From Chloroflexota bacterium (GTDB lineage Bacteria > Chloroflexota > Anaerolineae > Anaerolineales > Anaerolineaceae), in contig JAGVUS010000024.1 of the NCBI GenBank assembly GCA_019136175.1, positions 1 to 6,844 of the forward strand: a stretch of 6,844 bases of DNA, written 5' to 3'. Both the position numbers and the translations under genes were made by a program. The notes beneath the pieces are model-generated. The model worked only from the letters and a program-made list of their open reading frames with translations. It made no database searches and was not told where the DNA came from. Of the stretch, positions 1-6,222 are shown one piece after another (positions within the stretch are counted from its first letter, which is position 1; every line of letters starts with the position of its first letter).

Positions 1-1359
1 ACCGGACATAAAGCAATGGCGCTGTACGTGGGGGATGGCACATATAGGAAATCGCCGAACATCCGGTTCCATGCTGATGTTGTGTATACCAATCATCCGC
101 CAGCCGGGGCTTTCCGGGGATATGGAGTCCCACAAGGATATTGGCCCGTAGAACGTCACATGGAGAAAATTGCCCGGGCATTAAAAATGGATCCAATTGT
201 TTTTCGGTTAAAGAATGCCATCAAGGAGGGGGAGCTTCATCCTTTCAGTACAGCATGGAGCGAAGGAAGAGAACCGCGCCCTGAAATCATCCAGACTGTT
301 GGATTGGAAGAATGTGTATCACAGGGAAAGGCCGCAATTGGCTGGGATCATAAATTTGGAAACCCAACCTGGCATCACGTGCCGGGTAACCCGCACATGA
401 GAAAAGGGGTTGGGATTGCAATGGTGATGCAGGGAACTGCAATTCCATATCTTGATATGGGTGGTGCCAGTATCAAACTGAACGATGACGGCTCTTTTAA
501 TTTATTGGTTGGTGCTACTGACCTGGGAACTGGATCGGATACAGTCCTTGCCCAGATGGCTGCCGAGGTGTTGGGTGTGCAGCTGGACGATATTATCACC
601 TATTCATCTGACACCGACTTTACTCCATTCGACAAGGGAGCGTATGCATCCAGTACCACGTATATTTCTGGCGCGGCAGTCATAAAAGCAGCGGAACAGG
701 TGGCCGAGCAATTACGGGAACGGGCAGCCATGATGTTTGCGGGTCGAGGTGTCCACGTTAATCCAACGAGTATTACGCTTGAAGACCGTCGGGCAGTCAC
801 TCCCGAGGGAGATTCAATATTCATCTGTGACATTGCTCTAGATTCATTGCATCATGAGCAACAGAAGCAGATTATGGGGGTGGCATCCTACATGTCTCCC
901 GTATCTCCTCCGCCATTTGCCGCCCAGTTTGCTGAAGTGACTGTGGATATTGAGACTGGAAAAGTTGTTGTAGATCGGCTAATTATGGCGGTGGATGCAG
1001 GTGTGGTGGTCAACCCGCTAACGGCTTCCGGTCAGGTGGAGGGAGGGATGGCTCAGGCTTTGGGTTATGCCGTCTGTGAAGAAATGCGATATGACAAAGA
1101 TGGGCGACCTTTGGAAACTGATTTGGTCGGTTACCACATTTTTAGAGCAAATGAGATGCCGGAAATGCAGACCATATTTGTTCAAACCTATGAACCATCC
1201 CATCCATTTGGTGTGAAAGCTGTTGCTGAAATTCCGATGGACGGGGTTGCCCCGGCAGTCGGCAATGCAATTTTTGATGCATGTGGTGCAGACCTGCACA
1301 CTATTCCCGCGACGCCTTATCGTGTCTGGCGTGCCCTCAAGGATGCAATCCATGATTGA
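1..1359 (+). CDS. Xanthine dehydrogenase-family molybdopterin-binding large subunit, 5'-truncated (C-terminal 452 residues)
   Basis: This is the catalytic Mo subunit of a molybdenum hydroxylase; the family hydroxylates purines, other N-heterocycles or aldehydes using water-derived oxygen. The reading frame is open from base 1 and the first codons already read as mid-protein family sequence, so the ATG at 16 is internal and roughly 300 N-terminal residues lie upstream. Visible motifs, numbered from the first codon: the Mo-cofactor loop AFRGYGVPQ at 37-45 (Tyr41 where bovine XDH has Phe914), a DLGTGSDT cofactor loop at 174-181 (G-T-G rather than the commoner G-Q-G), GQVEGGMAQALGY at 344-356, and VAEIP at 408-412 with Glu410 as the expected catalytic base (bovine Glu1261). 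The GGxFGG loop is outside the window. The TGA stop overlaps the start of the XdhC gene by eight bases, implying co-expression. It is paralogous to the subunit at 3988-6222 but clearly divergent. Family is certain; substrate is unknown. Confidence 0.95.
   Translation, partial: TGHKAMALYVGDGTYRKSPNIRFHADVVYTNHPPAGAFRGYGVPQGYWPVERHMEKIARALKMDPIVFRLKNAIKEGELHPFSTAWSEGREPRPEIIQTVGLEECVSQGKAAIGWDHKFGNPTWHHVPGNPHMRKGVGIAMVMQGTAIPYLDMGGASIKLNDDGSFNLLVGATDLGTGSDTVLAQMAAEVLGVQLDDIITYSSDTDFTPFDKGAYASSTTYISGAAVIKAAEQVAEQLRERAAMMFAGRGVHVNPTSITLEDRRAVTPEGDSIFICDIALDSLHHEQQKQIMGVASYMSPVSPPPFAAQFAEVTVDIETGKVVVDRLIMAVDAGVVVNPLTASGQVEGGMAQALGYAVCEEMRYDKDGRPLETDLVGYHIFRANEMPEMQTIFVQTYEPSHPFGVKAVAEIPMDGVAPAVGNAIFDACGADLHTIPATPYRVWRALKDAIHD
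1339..1343 (+). promoter_or_regulatory. Ribosome binding site (AAGGA) for the XdhC gene
   Basis: AAGGA lies inside the 3' end of the upstream Mo-subunit gene, eight bases before the ATG at 1352. It favours that ATG over the in-frame ATG at 1343, which overlaps this site, and over the far upstream ATG at 1223, which would add a non-family extension buried in the preceding gene. Confidence 0.6.
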
Positions 1360-2149
1360 TGCTGCCCCCTCCATTTTTAATGAAATCAGCAAACTTGAAA
1401 ATTCTGGCGAGTCAGCAGCATTATGCGTAATTATTCAGACGCAGGGAGCTGTGCCTCGACGAGCTGGCGCGAAAATGCTCGTTTATGAGGATGGTCGATT
1501 TGTTGGAACAGTTGGTGGAGGGGAGTTGGAAAACCGTGTTCGAGCGGAGGCTAAAGATGCCATGGCGGATGGGCGACCAAGGAAAATCAGTTATTCCATG
1601 GTTGAACCGACCCGGGGGGACCCTGGGGTGTGCGGAGGTACGGCTGAAGTGTACATTGAACCCATATTACCGAAGATGGAATTACTCATTATCGGAGCCG
1701 GTCATGTAGGGGAAAAATTAGCACAACTGGCAAACTGGTTGGAATTTGATGTAATTGTTTCCGACGATCGGGTAGAATTGTGCACTCCTGAAGCCTGTCC
1801 AGGTGCATCCATCTACCTTCCAGTTCCGATGTGTGAAATTCCGAATCACATCAAAATCAACAACAGAACGATCATCGTGTTAACCACCCGGGGCTCGGAT
1901 GTTGATATTGAAGGTTTACCTGATTTACTTAAATATCAATCCGGATATGTTGGGGTGATCGGCTCAAAGAGAAGATGGGCAATCACTCGAAAGGGTTTGT
2001 TAGAAAAGGGCGTACCGGAGGCTGTGGTGGATTCTATTCATTCACCCATTGGTTTGGAAATTCATGCTGAAACCCCGGAAGAAATAGCGGTCAGCATCAT
2101 GGGGCAGATTATCATGGAGTGCAACCGTGCCTCTGGACAAAAAATGTGA
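1352..2149 (+). CDS. xdhC: XdhC/CoxI-family molybdenum hydroxylase maturation factor (265 aa)
   Basis: XdhC proteins bind molybdenum cofactor, help install its terminal sulfido ligand and deliver it to XDH-type apoenzymes in the cytoplasm; they are not part of the final enzyme. The N-terminal XdhC_CoxI domain shows QTQGAVPRRAGAKMLV at 29-44, GTVGGGELE at 52-60 and CGGTAEVYIEP at 94-104. The C-terminal Rossmann-type domain shows the nucleotide-binding-like GAGHVG at 115-120, GVIGSKRR at 201-208 and PIGLEIHAETPEEIAVSI at 232-249. The length is normal for the two-domain form. A TTRGSDVD segment at 178-185 stands where I recall many relatives having T-R-G-H, a small departure. The start at 1352 is chosen from AAGGA eight bases upstream and from the fit to family N-termini. 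The gene overlaps the preceding Mo subunit by eight bases and ends eight bases before the FAD/FeS subunit, so it probably serves the enzyme encoded here. Some annotations would call it CoxI-like; the fold assignment is firm. Confidence 0.93.
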   Translation: MIDAAPSIFNEISKLENSGESAALCVIIQTQGAVPRRAGAKMLVYEDGRFVGTVGGGELENRVRAEAKDAMADGRPRKISYSMVEPTRGDPGVCGGTAEVYIEPILPKMELLIIGAGHVGEKLAQLANWLEFDVIVSDDRVELCTPEACPGASIYLPVPMCEIPNHIKINNRTIIVLTTRGSDVDIEGLPDLLKYQSGYVGVIGSKRRWAITRKGLLEKGVPEAVVDSIHSPIGLEIHAETPEEIAVSIMGQIIMECNRASGQKM

Positions 2150-2154
2150 GGTGA
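2148..2154 (+). promoter_or_regulatory. Ribosome binding site (GAGGTGA) for the FAD/FeS subunit
   Basis: GAGGTGA overlaps the TGA stop of the XdhC gene. Its GAGG core ends six bases before the ATG at 2158. The overlap of stop codon and ribosome binding site suggests translational coupling. Confidence 0.7.
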
Positions 2155-2157
2155 ACG

Positions 2158-3576
2158 ATGTGGAAGAGGTACATTACTGTTTCCAAGCTGGAAGAAGCAA
2201 TTGAAATCAAAGCGGCAGAGGGCATGTCTGCAAGGATAGTGGCGGGCGCAACTGATTTAATGTTGGAGTTGGAAAAGGGCGGACACAAAGAGGTAAGCAC
2301 CCTTGTAGACATATCAAGAGTAAATGGTTTAAATTCCATACACGTCGATGATGATGGCTGGATTCATTTGGGTCCCATGGTCACCCATAATTCCGTGATT
2401 GCATCCAGTATCCTGCGAAAATTTGCTGCCCCACTGGTGCAAGCCTGTTGGAGTGTTGGATCACCACAGATTCGAAATCGGGGGACGGTGGCGGGAAACC
2501 TTATCACTGCTTCTCCGGCGAATGATACGATTACACCCCTAATGGCGATGGGAGCCTATTTGGTCCTCACGTCGACCAACGGCAGCCGGATTGTAAGCCT
2601 TGATGAATTTTACACAGGAGTCCGCAAAACTCTACTTCAACCCCATGAAGTGTTAACAGACATTTATTTTCCTGCCATTCGGGAAAATCAAAAAGGAATT
2701 TTCATCAAGTATGCATTACGGAATGCTCAGGCAATCTCGCTTGTCAATATCGCAATGGTTATGGATTTTGAGAATGGTTTTATTCAAAATGCGAATATAA
2801 CCCTTGGAGCGGTTGCTCCAACCATCATTCATGCAAGAGAAGCAGAGCGTTTGTTGATAGGTAAACAGATAAATGATTTGGTTATCCGGGAAGCGGCTGA
2901 TCTTGTCCAAATGGCTGCAAAGCCAATTACAGATGTTCGTTCATCTGCTGAATATCGCAAAAAAATAGTTCGGGTTGTTGCCAAACGTGGACTGGAGGCG
3001 CTATCTTTACAGGAAACACCAACCATTCCAGAAAATCCGGTTTTATTGTCTACATCTGTTGATCCCGTTTGTCTACCAGAACAAATCGTTCATGCGCAAA
3101 CAGAGAAAATTATCACCAAGATTAACGGAAAGAGTTATGAATTTTCATCGGGCTGGGATAAATCTCTTTTACGTTTATTAAGAGAGGACGCCGGGTTGAT
3201 TGGCACCAAGGAGGGCTGCGCCGAAGGTGAATGTGGTGCCTGTACTGTTATTTTGGATGGATGTGCTGTGATGAGCTGCCTGGTTCCTGCGCCCAGGGCT
3301 TATCTTGCAGAAATTCAAACTATTGAGGGGGTGTCAACGGATGGGAAGTTGGATCCAGTGCAAACAGCATTCATGGAGGAAGGGGCGGTTCAGTGTGGCT
3401 ACTGCACGCCGGGATTTATCATGTCTGCTCACAAATTGCTGGAGGAATACCCGACTCCATCCCAAGAACAGATTCTACAATCTCTTACTGGAAACTTGTG
3501 CCGTTGTACGGGTTATTATTCAATTATTTCTGCCGTCGAGAAGGCAGCCAAGGCAGTTCGGGAACCGGAGGTGTAA
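2158..3576 (+). CDS. Fused electron-transfer subunit: FAD-binding domain followed by two-cluster [2Fe-2S] domain (472 aa)
   Basis: This subunit carries electrons from the Mo centre through two [2Fe-2S] clusters to FAD and on to the external acceptor. Residues about 1-285 form the molybdopterin-dehydrogenase FAD-binding domain with its CO-dehydrogenase-type C-terminal part: AGATDL at 29-34 and RNRGTVAGNL at 106-115 followed by SPAND at 119-123 are the FAD pyrophosphate-binding segments. A linker of about 30 residues follows. Residues about 316-468 form the iron-sulfur domain: Cys354, Cys359, Cys362 and Cys374 (C-x4-C-x2-C-x11-C, plant-ferredoxin type) and Cys413, Cys416, Cys448 and Cys450 (C-x2-C-x31-C-x-C, the family's second cluster). 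All eight cysteines are present with family spacing. In many bacteria these are two separate genes, and in eukaryotic XDH the order is FeS then FAD, so this FAD-then-FeS fusion is less common. The gene starts eight bases after XdhC and ends two bases before the membrane-protein gene. Whether it partners one or both Mo subunits is inferred only. Confidence 0.95.
   Translation: MWKRYITVSKLEEAIEIKAAEGMSARIVAGATDLMLELEKGGHKEVSTLVDISRVNGLNSIHVDDDGWIHLGPMVTHNSVIASSILRKFAAPLVQACWSVGSPQIRNRGTVAGNLITASPANDTITPLMAMGAYLVLTSTNGSRIVSLDEFYTGVRKTLLQPHEVLTDIYFPAIRENQKGIFIKYALRNAQAISLVNIAMVMDFENGFIQNANITLGAVAPTIIHAREAERLLIGKQINDLVIREAADLVQMAAKPITDVRSSAEYRKKIVRVVAKRGLEALSLQETPTIPENPVLLSTSVDPVCLPEQIVHAQTEKIITKINGKSYEFSSGWDKSLLRLLREDAGLIGTKEGCAEGECGACTVILDGCAVMSCLVPAPRAYLAEIQTIEGVSTDGKLDPVQTAFMEEGAVQCGYCTPGFIMSAHKLLEEYPTPSQEQILQSLTGNLCRCTGYYSIISAVEKAAKAVREPEV
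3567..3573 (+). promoter_or_regulatory. Ribosome binding site (GGAGGTG) for the small membrane protein
   Basis: A strong GGAGGTG, five bases before the ATG at 3579, sits within the last codons of the FAD/FeS gene. It fixes the start of the small gene and argues against the longer in-frame opening from 3393, which would run through the conserved FeS-domain coding region. Confidence 0.75.
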
Positions 3577-3578
3577 TA

Positions 3579-3968
3579 ATGGGCAAATATTATGGAAGTG
3601 GTGGACGGCAGGCTGAGCAGGAACGAAAATCAAGCGAACCGCATCCAGTGTGGCGTGGAATAGGTTTTTTAATCATTCTATTAACACCGGTACTTGGCTA
3701 TAGCGCAGCTATGCTTTTGATATCCGAAAACACGAAACAGGGTTGGTTTAAAATCCCCGCTGATTTGATTTACCGGGGGGGGATAGACTTTCTGCCTAAC
3801 GATCCGTTATTGTATGTGAAGGCAATTCTCACATTGGTGCTGATGTTCATCATTTACTTTTTGTTGCAACTCATAGCCATGATCCTTTACCGCCTGGTGG
3901 CTCCGCCACGATACGGACTATACGATGTGCCTTCGGTCTCCTACAAGGGAAAAAAACGAAGTCGTTGA
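3579..3968 (+). CDS. Small protein with two predicted membrane segments, unknown function (129 aa)
   Basis: I do not recognise a characterised family. The protein has a hydrophilic, Gly/Tyr-rich N-terminus (1-25), a first hydrophobic segment at about 27-48, a loop of about 30 residues (49-78) with both charges, a second strongly hydrophobic segment at about 79-104, and a basic tail containing PPRYG at 109-113 and ending KGKKRSR. By the positive-inside rule both termini should face the cytoplasm with the loop outside. There is no cleavable signal peptide, cysteine pair or metal motif. The start is set by GGAGGTG five bases upstream. The gene is two bases downstream of the FAD/FeS subunit and 19 bases upstream of a Mo subunit, in the same orientation, so it is very probably co-translated with a hydroxylase. 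A membrane anchor or quinone-side partner is possible but is inference from position only; it could be an unrelated lineage-specific protein caught in the operon. An eight-G run lies in codons 66-68. Confidence 0.8.
   Translation: MGKYYGSGGRQAEQERKSSEPHPVWRGIGFLIILLTPVLGYSAAMLLISENTKQGWFKIPADLIYRGGIDFLPNDPLLYVKAILTLVLMFIIYFLLQLIAMILYRLVAPPRYGLYDVPSVSYKGKKRSR
3775..3782 (+). repeat. Poly-G tract (G x 8) inside the membrane-protein gene
   Basis: Eight consecutive G residues encode the end of an Arg codon and two Gly codons in the loop of the 129-aa protein. A one-base gain or loss would meet a stop almost at once (TAG at 3784 or TAA at 3797 in the other two frames), removing the second membrane segment. 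It could be a slippage site, or simply chance. Confidence 0.5.
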
Positions 3969-3975
3969 AATTGTT

Positions 3976-3979
3976 GGAG
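3976..3979 (+). promoter_or_regulatory. Ribosome binding site (GGAG) for the second Mo subunit
   Basis: GGAG lies in the 19-base gap after the membrane-protein stop, eight bases before the ATG at 3988. It supports that start over the in-frame ATG at 3925, which lies inside the preceding gene. Confidence 0.6.
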
Positions 3980-3987
3980 TGGAAATC

Positions 3988-6222
3988 ATGACTTACATTG
4001 GAAAATCCATTACCCGAATAGATGCTGTTGATAAGGTTCAGGGAAAAGCGTTGTATCCGGGTGATATTTCGCTTCCGAACCAGGCATACATGAAGGTATT
4101 ATTTGCTAATCGGAATCATGCGCGTATAAAGTCCATAGATACGGCAGAAGCTGAATCGATTGATGGTGTCATTGCAATTTTCACAGCTAAAGATGTACCC
4201 GTCAATGAATATGGATTGGGCGTTCGCGATCAACCAGTTTTATGCGGTCCCGGCTCCAGCAAGCCCTATGCTGATCGGGTTCGTTTTGTTGGAGATCAGG
4301 TGGCAATTGTGATTGCTGAAAGTGAGCGCATTGCTGCCAAGGCGTGTAAATTGATCAAGGTGGATTATGAAGACCTCGCTGCCGTTTATGACCCACGAGA
4401 GGCGATGGGAGAATCCTCTGTTCTTTTACATCCAGATCGGGGATCGAATGTATTCAGTCGATATCGTATCCGAAAAGGGGATGTTGAGAAAGCCTTTGAA
4501 AAAGCATATGTAATTGTTGAATCGGATTATCACACGCCTGCCCAGGAACATGCTTACCTTCAACCAGAAGCTGGAATTTCTTATATCGACGAACAGGGGC
4601 GCGTTACGATTATTGTCGCTGGTCAATGGACACATGAGGATCAGGAGCAGGTTGCCCATGCTATAAATTTACCTCTGGAGAAAGTCAGAATCATCTATCC
4701 CGCTATTGGTGGCGCATTTGGAGGGCGGGAAGATATGTCTGTGCAGATTATTCTTGCCCTTGCCGCTTGGAAATTGGATCAGATGGGAACCCCCCGACCG
4801 GTCAAAGTAATTTGGAGCCGGGAAGAATCCATACTTGGTCATCACAAGCGTCACCCATTTTATATCCATTCCAAGTGGGGCGCATCTAGGGATGGGAAGC
4901 TTGTTGCAGCTGAAATTACATTAATTGCAGATGGTGGGGCTTACGTATATACATCTCCCAAAGTATTGGGAAACGCAACGGTTACATGTACGGGTCCATA
5001 TGAAATCCCAAATGTAAAAACAGATTCATACGCCGTTTACACCAATAATATTCCAACAGGGGCGTTTCGGGGATTTGGGGGACCCCAGGCTGCATTTGCC
5101 GCAGAAATGCAGATGGAAAAACTTGCCAGTGCTCTGGCAATGGACCCTGTGGAATTCAGGATGCGCAACATTATTCATGAAGGCTCGATCTTGTCTGTAG
5201 GAACGCCGTTACCAAAAGGCGTCAGTATGCCGGAGGTTTTAAGAACCTGTGCCGAAAAAGCCGGTTGGGAACAAGGAGAGGGAGGTTGGCAACGTAAAGA
5301 AGTCCGGCTGCCAACTCCAGATAAGTCGCGAGTTTGCAGAGGAAGAGGAATTGCTGCTTCATTTAAAAATATTGGTTTTTCCTTTGGTGCGCCTGAACAG
5401 TGTACCGCCACCATTGAGCTTCGTGGAAATACGGAAATTGAAGAAGCGATTGTGTATCACTCTGGTGCGGATGTGGGACAGGGGGCGCACACGGTCTTTA
5501 CCCAGGCGGCTGCAAGCCAATTAGGGATTCCGCTGGAGAAAGTACACCTCATTGCCTCGGACACAGGCTCCACGCCCCCTTCTGGCAGTACTTCGGCTTC
5601 CCGAATGACATTTATGGGGTTGAATTCCATCAAGGGCGCTGCTGTAATAGTTTTGGATAAATGGCATCAAGAGGAGAGACCTGCGATTGCTACGTACCAG
5701 TATCGCCCTCCAAAAACCACACCGATGGATCCGGAAACGGGGAAATCTGAACCAAATTTTGCTTATGGATATGTTGCCCAAGCTGTGGATGTTGAAGTTG
5801 ATATGGAAACGGGGCAGATTGCCATACTGTCCGTCATCAGTGTGGACGATGTGGGGAAAGCGGTCAACCCACACCTTGTGCGTGGGCAAATTGAGGGAGG
5901 GGTTGTCCAGGCTGCGGGTTACGCAATTCTGGAAAATTTTGTTGAGAAGGAAGGCAAAGTTCAAACAAGTACATTATCCACATATTTAGTTCCAACGATT
6001 TTGGATATTCCAAAACACGTTGATTCTGTCATTCTGGAATATCCGGACCCGAACGGTCCTTGGGGTGCAAGGGGGATGGCTGAGATGCCCATGCTCCCAT
6101 TTGCTCCGGCGGTGGTTGCAGCTGTACATGATGCGACAGGCACCTGGTTTAATGAGTTTCCACTGACTCCGGAAAAAGTATTGAGTGAACTCGATCAAGC
6201 GAACCTGAATGAATTGGACTAA
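3988..6222 (+). CDS. Xanthine dehydrogenase-family molybdopterin-binding large subunit, complete (744 aa)
   Basis: This is the catalytic Mo subunit of an XDH-type hydroxylase. The N-terminal aldehyde oxidase/XDH a/b hammerhead domain covers about 15-135; the two Mo-cofactor domains follow. Motifs: GGAFGGRED at 241-249 (Glu248 aligns with bovine substrate-binding Glu802), AFRGFGGPQ at 359-367 (Arg361 and Phe363 align with bovine Arg912 and Phe914), VGQGAHT at 496-502, SASR at 536-539, GQIEGGVVQAAGY at 633-645, and GMAEMP at 696-701 with Glu699 as expected catalytic base. By eye, the position of bovine Arg880 is Asn329, so canonical xanthine chemistry is not assured. The CO dehydrogenase active-site loop (AYRCSFR) is absent. 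Length is about that of stand-alone bacterial large subunits. The start at 3988 is chosen for GGAG eight bases upstream and the family-like N-terminus (YIGKSITRIDAVDKVQGKA). The 3' end overlaps the YqeB-like gene by 14 bases. Annotation pipelines may call it xdhA or coxL-like; the substrate is unknown. Confidence 0.96.
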   Translation: MTYIGKSITRIDAVDKVQGKALYPGDISLPNQAYMKVLFANRNHARIKSIDTAEAESIDGVIAIFTAKDVPVNEYGLGVRDQPVLCGPGSSKPYADRVRFVGDQVAIVIAESERIAAKACKLIKVDYEDLAAVYDPREAMGESSVLLHPDRGSNVFSRYRIRKGDVEKAFEKAYVIVESDYHTPAQEHAYLQPEAGISYIDEQGRVTIIVAGQWTHEDQEQVAHAINLPLEKVRIIYPAIGGAFGGREDMSVQIILALAAWKLDQMGTPRPVKVIWSREESILGHHKRHPFYIHSKWGASRDGKLVAAEITLIADGGAYVYTSPKVLGNATVTCTGPYEIPNVKTDSYAVYTNNIPTGAFRGFGGPQAAFAAEMQMEKLASALAMDPVEFRMRNIIHEGSILSVGTPLPKGVSMPEVLRTCAEKAGWEQGEGGWQRKEVRLPTPDKSRVCRGRGIAASFKNIGFSFGAPEQCTATIELRGNTEIEEAIVYHSGADVGQGAHTVFTQAAASQLGIPLEKVHLIASDTGSTPPSGSTSASRMTFMGLNSIKGAAVIVLDKWHQEERPAIATYQYRPPKTTPMDPETGKSEPNFAYGYVAQAVDVEVDMETGQIAILSVISVDDVGKAVNPHLVRGQIEGGVVQAAGYAILENFVEKEGKVQTSTLSTYLVPTILDIPKHVDSVILEYPDPNGPWGARGMAEMPMLPFAPAVVAAVHDATGTWFNEFPLTPEKVLSELDQANLNELD

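Noticed and set aside
1223..1351. Upstream in-frame start for the XdhC gene
   Set aside because: The extra 43 residues lie over the conserved end of the Mo subunit in another frame and do not resemble XdhC. The ATG at 1352 has AAGGA at proper spacing.
16..1359. ATG at 16 as the true start of the first Mo subunit
   Set aside because: The frame is open to base 1 and the protein begins in the middle of the family alignment, lacking the hammerhead domain and GGxFGG loop. The gene is truncated by the window, not short.
1357..1380. TGA at the end of the first Mo subunit read as selenocysteine
   Set aside because: Read-through adds only six residues before TAA at 1378, the family ends here, and selenium in these hydroxylases is a cofactor ligand rather than selenocysteine.
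3393..3578. Longer N-terminal extension of the membrane protein
   Set aside because: It would run out of frame through the conserved second FeS-cluster coding region; the ATG at 3579 has a strong GGAGGTG five bases upstream.
3925..3987. ATG at 3925 as start of the 744-aa Mo subunit
   Set aside because: It adds 21 residues without family resemblance inside the preceding gene; the ATG at 3988 has GGAG at eight bases and the expected N-terminus.
5521..5964. Minus-strand open frame of 147 codons, and other antisense frames such as 1018-1392
   Set aside because: They lie opposite strongly conserved coding sequence, lack family resemblance and credible ribosome binding sites, and are explained as shadows of the plus-strand genes.
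3988..6222. Aerobic CO dehydrogenase large subunit (CoxL)
   Set aside because: The CoxL active-site loop AYRCSFR is absent; the equivalent loop reads AFRGFGGPQ as in XDH-type enzymes.
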